Shown here: in pieces, positions 10,729 to 21,698 of the stretch | How the letters are laid out: every line of letters begins with the position of its first letter | Position numbering within the stretch: position 1 is the first letter of the stretch | Assembly: GCA_027924585.1 (NCBI GenBank) | Contig: BSBM01000372.1 | Location: forward strand, 36,778,501-36,842,500 | Length of the DNA stretch: 64,000 bases | Reading direction: 5' to 3' | DNA from: Larix kaempferi | Taxonomy: Eukaryota > Streptophyta > Pinopsida > Pinales > Pinaceae | Program-made: the position numbers and the translations under genes | The notes under the pieces: model-generated | Seen by the model: the letters and a program-made list of their open reading frames with translations, nothing else | Databases searched by the model: none | Told to the model about the DNA's origin: nothing

Positions 10729-13700
10729 GTTGATGATCTATACATTTCCATGTTTTGGATATTTTCATATTTGATATATTTTCATGTTTTGGATGATCTA
10801 TATATACGTTATCATGTTTTGGATATGGATTCATATCATTTATACATTGACTTTTATCATATATGGACTTTTGGATATTTTGTATATTTTATCATATTGA
10901 TGTTTCCATGTGTATTTTGTATATGATTTGAAATCGATTGTTTTTTATATTAGATCTGGACATAGTTATTACAATTACAAATTTATGTTTTGTCGTTTCA
11001 AATGCAAATTTAATGTGTAGTTACAATTTAGTTCAATTTAAAATGCAAATTTCGACTACATTAGAGTTCACATCTTCCAAAATTTAGAATTGAATACATA
11101 CATTACGTTTTAAAATTGAAATTACAATTCCAATTCAATTACAATGTAAAATTTCCAATTTAATGTGTAATTTCAATTGCAATTTAAAAGCTCATTTTCA
11201 ACTACATTACAATTGCAGAAATGAAATCAACATGTAAAATTAGAATACATTTGAAATTAATAATTGAAATTTTGATTACATTATGTTGTCTACACATTAC
11301 AATTCAATTACAATTTACACATTCCAATTCAATTACAATTTAAAATTAAAATCTCAAATTTAATGTATAATTTCAATTGAGAATACAATGTGTTGTTCCA
11401 ATTTACAAGTTCAATTTGAATTATATTACAATTGCATTTGAAATAAAAAAAATTTAAATTATGATACATTGTACAATCTAAAATTTAAATTTTACAATTT
11501 TACCTTGTATATAGATGTATTTTAAATTCTCAATTTTGTATTTGAAATCAAAATTTAAAATTAGAATACATTTCAAATTGAAAATTGAAATTGACATTTT
11601 GCATTATGTTGTCTACACATTACAATTCACTTACAGTTTCCAGATTCCAATTCAATTAAAATTTAAAATTAAAATCTCAAATTTAATGTGTAATTTCAAT
11701 TGAGAATACAATGTGTTGTTCCAATGTACAAGTTCAATTTCAATTACATTACAATTGCATTTGAAATAAAAAAATTTAAATTATGATACATTGTACAATC
11801 TAAAATTTAAATTTTACAATTTTACATTATATATAGATGTATTTTAAATTCTCAATTTTGTATTTGAAATCAAAAATTAAAATTAGAATACATTTGAAAT
11901 TGAAAATTGAAATTGACATTTTGCATTATGTTGTCTACACATTACAATTCACTTACAATTTCCACATTCCAATTCAATTACATGGAAAATTTAATGTGTA
12001 ATTTCAATTGAAAATTCAATGTGTTGTTGTATATAAGAATGCTTTTGTCCATTGAGAGTGTGAAATATCCCTTGAGACAAAATCATATAATTACAAATTA
12101 TATAGTATGTAGGTAATCTTTGTGTTATTTTCTTTTAAGTGTGTGCTCTAATCTAAAGTCATAAATGTATGGTTTGTTTTCTTGGCAATGGGCATAACCA
12201 CCTAGTTAATATAAGAAATGGAAATATGTTGATAGCAGATGCTTGTACAACTATGGTAGAACTATGCTTGTACAACTATTTCATATGATTTATGTTTTGA
12301 TGACAAATGGAGATAATGACACCATTTGATCCAACTAGGTAAATTGCATATACGAAGGCATGTATTACCTTTCCATGTACTATGCTTGTATGTTGAATGT
12401 TCACATCAACATGTACAAAATAACTTTTTAAATTGAATGCGAGTATGTAAAGTTAATGAATGCTTACATCAACAAACAAAATAATGTTTTGTGAGACTAT
12501 GCTTCCCAACTACTTATGACAAAGCCTTACAAATCATTTTGATGATATGGACGAACATTCATTATGTGAATTATAACAAGTGTCAAGCAAAGGGATTTTC
12601 AACCACCAAATCACCATAACTAAATGTCACCCACGAACGTAAAAATTCTACTAGCAAGGTCAATCTAATTATTAATCAATCGCTTTGGATGGAAACCAAA
12701 TTGAAGGAGTGTTTTGGTGCCCTTCATTTCCCTTAGTAAGAAAAATTAAAAACTATGGATTGATTGCGGTCACGTCACAAAAAATATAGCTAAGGAAGAG
12801 TCACATATATACCACACCTGGGTATGTATGAGACCTCTGGTTGAAGCTTCAATGATAGACTATGAACAATCAAGGGAAACACAATAGTCCTAAATAGCAA
12901 AAATTCTAGGTTATCGATACAAGAATGTGTGGTCCAAACAATAATTATAATGCCCAAAATTTTCTAAATTCATATATTAAAGAATGTTGCACAAAATGGT
13001 AATCGATCACCAAATTCAAGTTCAAGGTAGGTGACAACATTGAGTATCTATTATATAGAGCATTGTCACATATGAATACAAGGGACATAGAAGAGCCTAG
13101 AGGTTTAAGGATAAATTCTAGAGCCATATAAATTTCTCTGAAGGTGTGGGGACTCTCAATTACATAAACAATGTATGCCTTAATCATCATACTCCCAAAT
13201 TGAATTAAGTGGGCATGCATTGCATGCTAACCACGGTAGTTATCTCTCAATTCCTTTTTTCTTGTGTTTTCAAGGTACTTATGATAGTTATGTGTTTTCA
13301 AGCTACCCAAACTCATTTCACATGATTTCCATTCTTATAAATATGAAAATAGAAATTAAGTTTTGGCCATCGTGAATTTTACTTAGTTGAAGCAATTATT
13401 TAGTGACCTAAAACCTAAAATACATAAGTTTATTGATTTTGGTTTAACCAGGAAATTATAATGTATAAAATTTTGCAAGTTTGGAATCAAAATTTAAAAT
13501 TAGAATACATTGTACAATTCAAAATTTAAATTTCGCCATTCCACATTGTATAGATGTATTTTAAATTCTCAATTACATTACAATTGTATTTGAAATCAAA
13601 ATCTAAAATTAGAACTCGTACATGTTCAAGTGTATTCACATTGGAGCACCATGACCCAAATTTCACAAAAGCCTCCCATATGGTATTTGTATTCTTGACA

Positions 13701-13804
13701 TTAAGCATAGATACAAAAATACATTTATAAAACAACCTCCAAAAAAATATTACACAAGACAACATGAAAACTTCTGACATGTATGCAAGTGGCATACATG
13801 TAAC
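10729..13804. other. AT-rich spacer between two convergent genes
   Basis: Mostly AT-rich simple sequence built from ACAATTTAAAATT-like words. It contains the 320-330-bp tandem repeat described separately and a related fragment at about 13,480-13,610. Between 12,030 and 13,450 I see only AT-rich unique-looking sequence. Small ORFs here are not supported. Confidence 0.6.
11246..12025. repeat. Tandem repeat, unit about 323-332 bp, 2.5 copies
   Basis: TTATGTTGTCTACACATTAC starts at 11,281, 11,604 and 11,936. The flanking words also recur, for example ACATTGTACAATCTAAAATT and ATATAGATGTATTTTAAATT. The third copy is truncated. No coding potential. Confidence 0.85.
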
Positions 13805-14178
13805 TCATTCATCTGTCCAATGGGTTATAGGAATGCAAGTCTCCGTAATACGATCATGGTCAACTTCTGTCATCTTCCATCTCTTTGGATCACCTCTCTT
13901 CACCTTGATTTCTATTAGAGGTATCCAAGCTGCAACCACCAAATGACTGTATTGACATGATATATATCCAGGCATAAAATCTCTATAAATAATGTGAGCA
14001 CCCTGTTTTTTCACTTTTTCAAAAAAGTGTCCCATTAGAACCATGTCTCCAACCTGGTATGTGAAGTCCCCATCTTTGTAGGGTCGCACCAATCTACTCT
14101 TTATTTGCGTGCACCGCATCAAATAGTATGCAACATTTTCTTGGTTGTGGACAGGTGCAATGACAACGAATACATCAC
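13805..14178 (-). CDS. Exon 4 of the transposase-like gene: C-terminal domain
   Basis: Starts after a CTTGCAG acceptor with phase matching exon 3 and reads GDVFVVIAPVHNQENVAYYL, RCTQIKSRLVRPYKDG, VGDMVLMGHFFEKVKK and CQYSHLVVAAWIPL, ending at the stop 13805-13807. The beta-rich, BAH- or chromo-like feel of the region is only an impression. It is open throughout. Confidence 0.6.
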
Positions 14179-14288
14179 CTGCAAGATACATTACAAATAT
14201 TATTCAAATGCCCTACGTGAAAATTTGTACAACATTTGTATATGTGTAAGATATAATGGACTAATTAACTTAATGAAGACTCTTATAC

Positions 14289-14626
14289 CTTCCCTAACCA
14301 TATCGGAAACTCGATCATGATCTAATGAGACCATTGCCTCTTCAATGTGCATCTCTTGCCATGTTGGAATTGGATGTGGGCCCTTTGGATTAAGGGATAC
14401 ATATTTCCATGGTTTGACATATAAATCATTTTCACAGTGATCAAGCCCGCATCCATTCGCATCAATGCAAAAATCGCAAAAGCAGGCATACTTCCTCGTT
14501 TCAATGGAAAATATGTCCCCCATATCTTTACTTCGAACAAAATGCAATTCCCTCGTACCAGGGATGGTGTCACAATACCATGGAATGGATCTATTAACAT
14601 CTCCAAGAGAAACATCCCAGAAGAAC
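14289..14626 (-). CDS. Exon 3 of the transposase-like gene: Cys-rich segment
   Basis: Starts after a CCATGCAG acceptor; the split codon AG|G gives Arg followed by FFWDVSLGDVNRS. It continues through TIPGTRELHFVRS, then a cysteine cluster (YACFCDFCIDANGC then DHCEND), and ends DRVSDMVREG before GTATAAG. There is no internal stop. The Cys cluster could bind zinc; that is inference. Confidence 0.65.
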
Positions 14627-14737
14627 CTGCATGGAATTCAATTTGTCATATGTAAATTCCTATCGAGTACATGTGTTCTTTTGGAAATGTTGATATTGAA
14701 TGTTATTAGCTTATTAATTGAGTTTGGAGTTTATTAC

Positions 14738-16680
14738 CTGCACACCGGCCTTGCTTGTTCGCGACCCTGATGTCCCAAATGACGTGTGCACCAATCAACT
14801 ACTTTAGTGGAGCATTTGAGTCGGGTTGCACCATGACTCATCTGGTACCTCCGAAGTGCTCGTTTCACACATGCACCTATGCCATCATGTTCACCCTTCC
14901 CATGCCTTGTCTCAAAAAAGCTCCAGGTGTGTCGGATTCCTGTCTGTTTGTGCAGGCGACTCAACCAATAAAATGAGCGTGCCGATTTGAACTGCCCTGC
15001 ACACCCATCTGACCAAATCCAATGTTCAGTAAATGATACGCCTCTCTACCTGAATGAATCATAAATCAACCCAAAGCAGTGTTGAACGAACAATGTGTCA
15101 TGCTCACGATCATCACTAACATAAAAATGGTACTCCTTGATCACTTCACGTGACTGGGGAGTGCTATCCCTACCATCAATGTTTTCCTGAACATGTCTGT
15201 ACAACACATGTATGAAGATAGACACCTGGTCGGAGTGATAGTACTCACTCTGTATCTCTCTCTGAGGAGCAAAGGTGTAGTTCTGTGCAAAGTCTACCAC
15301 TGATAAGATTGTGCCCAGCTCAAATACCTCACGGGAATGTTTGAATTCTGAAGCTTGCCACCTGGACCTATGGGAGTGCTTTATGTATTTATAAATCTGA
15401 CTTTGAAACTTCTCCATGAAATCTGAAACGGGAATCTCATCATCGAGCAAGTCGATCCTCTTGGATGGCACAGATGAAGAAGGTGTTGGATTCATGGTGA
15501 CGTACTCGTACCTCTTCCACCTAATGGTGATATCTGACAATCCATGGTGTGTTGGATCGATAGGAAAGTTCCTATGGAACAATTTCAAATCACCGCATTC
15601 ATGGCATTTTCTCCCACCTACACACCTCTTATTGAAAAACACGTGTTCAGGATTCCTGTTGCATAGTATCATACAAATAAAATCTCGCACTGTGTGAGGA
15701 GCTAGTACACCGTTCCAGTGCCTTTTGCAAAAATCCAGAAATGTGTCATAGTATAGTTGAAATTCAACGTGGTACCAACAACAACAAGTGTCGCGAATCA
15801 TATTCGGCCTAATATACCACGGTTTCAATTTGTTGAATATGCTAAATGATATTTGAACACCAGGATTGGTTTCTTGGAATTCCTCGTAAAGCGCAACTCC
15901 CGTCATCTCCATCACATGCTTACAGTGCTCCTGATAAATGCCTCTGGATAACTGTTGTCGCAGGACATGATTTCGATCTGGAATAGCACGAGAATGACTA
16001 TCCCAAAATTATATCACCTTCTCTCTAATGCCTGCTGCCATCCTATCTCGATAGGGTTCCCTACAAATAAGAGTCCAACAAGCAGCTTCATCACTTTCAT
16101 CTATCCAGACCCTGAATTTAGTATATTTGAGCAATGTTCTTTTTGAAACATTGAGCAATGATGCCATTGTTGATACCATTCGATTTCTTAGGGCGCTTTG
16201 TGCCACAATAGCCGTTGTAATTGCCTTACGAGCAACTCGAGTATCATTGTTTCCTGATTTTCCAAATGAAGATAATGTAGTTCTTACATTTTCTATTGCA
16301 TTTTGGCATGTCTTTTTTGTTTTAACATCTTGAAAACTCAACAACTTTGTGGCACGTTTCAATTTTTTGTGTTTTATCAACCCATGTAGGATTTGAGCTT
16401 ATGCCATCGTTGAATGTTGTTCAAAATATGACTTGATTATGTTATTGACATGCTCTCTAACTCTCCGACCAGGGATCGAGTTCCCAATCTCTTCTTGTGC
16501 AGAAACAACTGCACAATCCTCTAGAAAATTTCCACCCCTTCCAACTCCCACTGCAACTCCCAATTATATTTTCAATGTGAGAGGGAAAGGTGTCATGTGA
16601 TGGCTGATCAGGATCATGAGGGGGCACAGGGTCATGTGATTCTTGATCACCATGATGTGATGTCTGACCATAATCTCTCC
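14738..16680 (-). pseudogene. Exon 2 of the transposase-like gene: catalytic core
   Basis: It begins after a TACGTAG acceptor. The first part is His/Asp/Pro-rich (GDQESHDPVPPHDPDQPSH). After a 1-nt frameshift near 16,560 the frame holds to the donor at 14,737 apart from three stops (16399, 16009, 15046). The longest open piece, 15,915-15,046, covers YDTFLDFCKRHWNG, the Cys/His cluster and SDDREHDTLFVQHCF. Beyond the last stop come WSDGCAGQFKSARSFYWLS and HGKGEHDGIGACVKRALRRY. The run from SDD to HGKG is about 100 residues, a spacing reasonable for a DDE fold, but no structure was computed. Confidence 0.65.
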
Positions 16681-16929
16681 CTACGTAACATGTAAATTAA
16701 AACAAACTGAAAATTGGTTACTTCATAGTTGTGCATTGAACTTTAAAATAGCCAGTAACTTGAAATTTGATGTGGAAATTGGAAAATTGAAAAATTGAAA
16801 ATTGCATGTGAATTGAATTTTCGAACTAATACATTTAGCTTGAGAATTGTTCTAAGTAAAAATCGAAATTGCTAGTAACTTGAAATTTGAAATTGCTCAA
16901 GTAACTTGAAATTGCTAGTAACTTGAAAT

Positions 16930-17450
16930 TTCAAATTGCTCAAGTGATACGAACCGTTACACCAAAACCCCGAGGTGTTAGTGAAGGCCGCCCACTAGGA
17001 TCTTAACCTCTGCATCGTACGAGCCTCGGACGAACACTGCAATGCCGACGTTGGATTTGAAATGGCGCGGAAGTGATCGACAACAGTTCAGCTGAAAATA
17101 GATATGGACCCCAGGTATGTTAGGATTCCTAACAGTTTAGGTGTTTCACTCGGCCACCAATGTTGTCTAACGGTTTTCGTATTGGGGCAGTACCCCTCAC
17201 TCCACGGATCAGGTAAAACTGATAACCGCTTGGCCACAAACGATAGCTCTTGGTTTACCTCACGGGTGGAAACTAGTCAATCAGGTAGGGGTCGTTGCCC
17301 TTTTCGTTGGCAGGTCCTCTCAATGGGCCAGCTACTTTGGGGTTCTTGTGGTAATCCTCACAATGAGTTTTAGGGCTTATGCCCAAGTACTTCCCACAGT
17401 TAAGCGGACAAGGATTATTCCCAGATCCGAACTTGCAACGGATGCAAAAT
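16930..17450. other. GC-richer insert of unknown origin inside the transposase intron
   Basis: A sharply bounded block of about 500 bp with near-average GC lies between AT-rich CTAGTAACTTGAAATT repeats. It begins near TGATACGAACCG and ends near CTTGCAACGGATGCA. No ORF, clear terminal inverted repeat or target duplication was found. A solo LTR or a SINE-like element is possible. Confidence 0.4.
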
Positions 17451-17528
17451 TTGTAGTAACTTGTACATTTAACTTTAAAATTGCTAGTAACTTGAAAATC
17501 AACTATATATATTTAAGTCAAGATAATT

Positions 17529-18716
17529 TTTTTTTTTTTTTTTTTCCTTGGAAAAAGTCCGTAATTTTATTTCAAAAAGATGATTAAAATTACATTCTGC
17601 ACATGTAGTAGAATCAACAAGGATCCCTACATTTTCACAAATTTCTGTCCCATATAAGCAGAAACAACATCTTATAAAGAGCTACCCAGAGAAGATGTTG
17701 CCACAAGAAGAAGGAATCTTGAACAAAATAGAGCCACCGGTTTGGATTTGCAGCAAGCCTGCAACAGTAAAAGAAGATCTGCCAATGCCGAAACCCTCAT
17801 CAAAGGAAGCAGGAGATCCTTGTCTGTGGACATAGCAGCAGACTCGAAGACCACCCATATACAACCCCAGTGAGGAAGTAGGAGACAGACCCTGCGTCGA
17901 TCCTGGAACAGACCGCCCAATCAAATGCCGAGAATCCCTAGTCACCCCAAGATCAAATACACCCTAGAATAGGGCCACCACAAAAACCAGAAAAAAAAAA
18001 ACCATTGAAAGAAACCCTAAGAAAGTCGACCCTCTGCCTCCACCGTCTTTGATCCTTCCCATAGTTCCAAGAAGCAAAGAGCGCCCACCATAAACAAACC
18101 CTAGCGGGGGCCTGTACCCAAAGCTGCCCGAATATGGCCGGCCTAACCGCCACTGAACAGGCCGTCACAAACAGGAGCACCGCAAGCGAGCCCACGCCGT
18201 CGCAGACGAGACCTCTCCATCGCTGCCAATGGTGCTGCGGCTTCACAACGTAACCTGCAGGTCGATGTCGAGTTCTTCAAACGCAGAAACCCTCCAGACA
18301 AGAATCGAGAGCACCACCAGAAGACTGTTACAGGGCCACCTCGTATCAGATCTAGACGATGGAAATCAAGATCGCCGCCGCCATCGAGTAGCAGCCGCCG
18401 TCAGGAGTTAGCATCCGCCGTCGAAGAAGATTGCCGCCGAGAAAGAAGATCCGCCGTCCTCCAAGCCCTAGGTAGCAACAGCAGGTTCAGCCGCCGTCAG
18501 GGTCCGCCGTCGAAGAAGATTAGCTTGCCGCCGAGACCAACGTCCTGAGGGGCGGCTGGGCCAAGCCCTGGCCGCCCAAGCTACAGCAATGCTTCGCTCC
18601 AAGAACCGCCTTCCTCCTGTTCACTCGATTGCTCGTTATCCAGGTGAGATATTTGCTTACAGCCTGTCCGACCGCAAGCCTCGTCCTAAGCGAGAAGGAG
18701 CCTGCGGGCCTGTGCC
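17529..18716 (-). mobile_element. Poly(A) retrocopy 1 (shared 3' tail, GC-rich 5' half)
   Basis: Read on the minus strand it ends in a run of more than 15 A (plus-strand T at about 17,527-17,546). It is flanked by TTAAGTCAAGATAATT at 17513-17528 and 18717-18732, so it was inserted by LINE-type target-primed reverse transcription. Its last ~430 bp match the 3' part of the retrocopy at 20.45-21.70 kb, for example GGGATCCTTGTTGATTC, CTGCTTATATGGGACAG and CTGCTTCCT..GATGAGGGTTT. The 5' half is GC-rich, with two copies of a segment containing TCCGCCGTCGAAGAAGATT (18.41 and 18.51 kb), and I cannot identify it. There is no RT or endonuclease, so it was mobilised in trans. It lies within intron 1 of the transposase gene. 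Confidence 0.8.
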
Positions 18717-18732
18717 TTAAGTCAAGATAATT

Positions 18733-20180
18733 ATTAATAACTTGATAAAAATTATTGTGGACATAAAAATTAATATCATTTACAATCATCACATTATATA
18801 ATTGTGGGCAAATTTTCTTTATGCAATTTATGTCCATTTTACTTTTACATTACAAAAAAAATGTTATTTTAACTTTATGGTATAATTTATAAATAAATAA
18901 ATATTTAAAATACAAGTTGCAAATCACCATGCAAAGAATAAATGATTACAACACTTCTACCCTAGAATTTCAAGGACAACATCATGCATCCCATGTTGTA
19001 TATAAGTGAAATAAAAATTTGAGATTGATTTTCTACCCATCATAACATACCTATTATACTGTAAATGTGGGGAAAAAAACATTGATTTAGAGATGAATAC
19101 GATATTTAATTAAAAACATTGTAGTGATATGATAGAGGGGAAATTCATAATTTTTAATGCAAAATAACATTTTCATTAATTGATGATTTTGCAATTTCAA
19201 CAATAGACATTTAAATGGAAATTTTAATTTTATCATAAATTGCAATTTAAGGATTTTTTATTAATAATGCTTCACATATCAATGCAAGGTTGCAAACATT
19301 GCAAATTTAATTATTTCCAATAAAAATATATGTGATAGATGAATTTTTTTTAAAGTAAACATTATAATTAAATAGCTCTTTAAACATTCATTTGTATTCA
19401 AATATTCATTACTATAAAAATATTGTCAACCACCATAACTATGAAAATATTCATTCATTTGTTTTCAAATTGAATAAATTCTAACTAATACATAACTATC
19501 AAACATGTAAATTTCAAAATATTCATTCATTTGTTTTGAAATCGAATTTTCTAACAAAACAATAATTGAAATTACATTTAACTTGAAATTGTTAGTAACT
19601 TAAAAAATTGCAATTAGTTAAATATGTACAATTTAACTTGAAAATATAGTGTCTAAGTGTACATTTAATTTGAAAATTATTCTAATAACATTGAAAATTG
19701 TTAATAAAATTTAGAAATTTCAAAATAGTTAATATGTACATACATTTTAACTTGAAAATAGAATCTAAGTGTACATTTCATTTGAAAATTGTTGGACAAT
19801 AAAATTGAAAAATGTTAGCAAACTTTGAAATAATTTGAAAATTGTTTTAAAGCAACTTTGAAGCATAATTTGAAAATTGTTAGCAACTTTGAGATAATTT
19901 GAAAATAATTAAAAATATGTGCATATCTTAACATGAAAATAGAATATAAATTTACATGTTTCATTTGAAAATTGTTCTAATTTAAGTTTGGTTTAAAGCC
20001 ACTTGAAAATTGTTCATTTAACATAAAAATTGTTGCAAACTTTGAAATTTAAATAACGAATTGATGAAATAAATAAGAATATAATTACAAATAAATATGA
20101 AACAAATTAAATTATAAAATTTAGTTAGATTTATTGGAAAATTGTTACTAATTTTGTAAATTATGTAGCATTATATTTAA
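18733..20180. other. AT-rich remainder of the transposase first intron
   Basis: AT-rich with many degenerate ACTTGAAAATTGTT-type words, as at 16,730-16,930. No gene or element boundary seen. Confidence 0.55.
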
Positions 20181-20210
20181 ATTATGATAGCATGTAATTC
20201 AATAATTTAC

Positions 20211-20370
20211 CTTGGTTGTCCTCCATTGGAATTTGTTGCACCAAATGTGCATATTCTTCTTCTCTCAACCTTGCTCTTTGTTGTCTCATTTGTTCTCTAT
20301 TGTACTCACATTCTTCATTGGCATTTTGTTGTCTAGCATGTTTTATTTGTCTTTTTCTTTTATTCCCCAT
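20211..20370 (-). CDS. Exon 1 of the transposase-like gene
   Basis: It starts at the ATG whose complement is at 20368-20370 and reads MGNKRKRQIKHARQQN, a basic, Gln/Arg-rich segment that could bind DNA or localise to the nucleus. It ends with GACAACCAAG before a GTAAAT donor. The last base plus the first two of the next exon (16680) make GGG, so the phase fits and the reading continues as RDYGQTSHHGDQ. That fit over a 3.5-kb intron is the main reason for joining it to the downstream exons. Confidence 0.5.
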
Positions 20371-20447
20371 CAATCTACAATGAAAACAAACAATGTTTTT
20401 TTCAAAATGTTATAAGAAACAACAATATGTTAGTATGAAATCTTGAA

Positions 20448-21698
20448 GAATATATCTTAACATAAGATATATCCGAGGCTCAGGCTCAGGCTCCAGCTCC
20501 AGCTCAGTCTACGGCTCCCGATCTCATCTTCTTGGGTGATCGTTGAACCTCAAGGTTTAATAGATCCGTGCATACCTTTGAAATAGATCGCTGAATATTG
20601 AAGAAGAATAGCGTATTGCCGTATCTTTTTGTTGTGAAGGTTCTGGAGAAGATTACTGTGAGGGTTTGAGATAGCTTTGATGCCGAAGGCATTGAAGCCG
20701 AAGACCTTTCTATCAATGGGATCCGGAGCACGTAGAGAAGCCCCGGCTGGAGAACTATACGATGAATACGAAGGCGTGTGGGCCCATGGTGCTGGACGCC
20801 CTGATCAAGATCAAGAACGAGACAGACCCCTCGCTCACCTTCAGGCGCTCCTGCAAGGAGGGCATCTATGGATACTGTGCCATGAACATCAACGGCTGCA
20901 ACGGCCCCGCCTACCTCACCAAGATCGATGCCGTCTCTGACTACCCTGGCTCAAGAGGAAGACACCCCAGTCCGACGGAAAAGAGATTCTCCAGAGTAAG
21001 AAGGATCGGGCCAAGCTCGACGGCATGTACGAGTGTATTCTCTACGCCTGTTGTAGCACGTCCTGCCCTAGCTACTGGTGGAACCCCGAGAAGTATCTCG
21101 GCCCCGCTGCGCTCCTCCACGCTAACAGAGGTTCCAATGTTCTGAGCACTTTGTTAGCGTTGGCCATCCTGATCTTTTTAGAGCTGGGAGAGCGGAAGTC
21201 GACGGCGGTCTGCTCCAGCAATTTGGGGTTTGTCTAGCTGCTTCTTCATTAGGGGTTTGCTTGCTGGCTGTTTTCACCGGTTTGGGAGGTCTACCGTGTC
21301 TGCTGCTCTGTCCACAGATATGGATCTTCTGCTTCCTCCGATGAGGGTTTTGGTTTTGACGGATCTATTTCTTTCTGTGGAGGGTCTGCTGCATAGTGAG
21401 CTGTGGATGGTCATAGCTTCTAGATCTTGTGAGGCTATGGTGGATATGAGCGGGTTTCTGCTCACTCTTCTGTAGTATTTTCTGTATTCTCCATTTTTAT
21501 GTGTAATGAGGGTTTGTTCCCGAGCTCATTTCTCTTTTTTTTGGTTCAGCTCATTATAAGCTGTTGTTTCTGCTTATATGGGACAGAAATATGTGAAAAT
21601 GTAGGGATCCTTGTTGATTCCACTACATGTGCAATATGTAATTTTAATCAACTTTTTGAAATAAAATTACGGACTTTTTCCAAGGAAAGAAAAAAAAA
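20448..21698 (+). mobile_element. Poly(A) retrocopy 2, a chimera carrying an SDH2 fragment
   Basis: It is flanked by perfect 16-bp target duplications AGTATGAAATCTTGAA at 20432-20447 and 21699-21714, and ends in an A-rich tail. Its 3' ~430 bp are shared with retrocopy 1. Upstream of that tail lies part of a succinate dehydrogenase iron-sulfur subunit cDNA (about 20,690-21,135), preceded by a Gln/Ala/Pro-type segment (CAGGCTCAGGCTCC). A perfect 10-bp hairpin (20450-20459 with 20463-20472, 3-nt loop) lies at its 5' end. It inserted 77 bp upstream of the transposase ATG, in opposite orientation. The insertion is seen directly; the LINE machinery is inferred from poly(A) and TSD. Confidence 0.85.
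20690..21135 (+). pseudogene. SDH2: Succinate dehydrogenase iron-sulfur subunit (SDH2) fragment, retrotransposed
   Basis: In plants SDH2 carries the 2Fe-2S, 4Fe-4S and 3Fe-4S clusters of mitochondrial complex II. The fragment reads [12 protein letters not shown] (after a frameshift), [27 protein letters not shown] and [15 protein letters not shown]. It then jumps over the middle of the protein to [33 protein letters not shown] and [10 protein letters not shown], after which the sequence is unrelated. So there is an internal deletion near 20,940-20,950, a frame change, and no C-terminus. Three positions that are cysteine in the family are tyrosine here (GIYGYC, PAYLTK, CILYACC). It is joined without introns, consistent with a cDNA origin. 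It cannot encode a working subunit. Confidence 0.85.

Larger units (their letters stand above)
13805..20370 (-). pseudogene. DDE-like transposase gene (DGCAGQFK / HGKGEHDG family), four exons, broken
   Basis: The exons are 20370-20211, 16680-14738, 14626-14289 and 14178-13805. Each intron begins GT and ends AG, and all three junctions keep the reading frame (phases 1, 2 and 1). The product is a long protein with an N-terminal basic/Gln-rich segment, a helix-turn-helix-like stretch (MASLLNVSKRTLLKYTKF), a Cys/His cluster (CVGGRKCHECGDLKLFH) and a core with FYVSDDREHDTLFVQHCF, WSDGCAGQFKS and FFETRHGKGEHDGIGACVKR. Its C-terminal region has a CFCDFC cluster and a VYSHL-like motif (CQYSHLVVAAW). 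The acidic residues in SDD, SDG and GEHDG are the natural candidates for a DDE/D triad. I recall similar unnamed proteins in mosses and other plants, but cannot name a superfamily. It is broken by stops at 16399-16401, 16009-16011 and 15046-15048 and one frameshift near 16,560. Intron 1 is 3.5 kb and holds a retrocopy. Confidence 0.7.
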
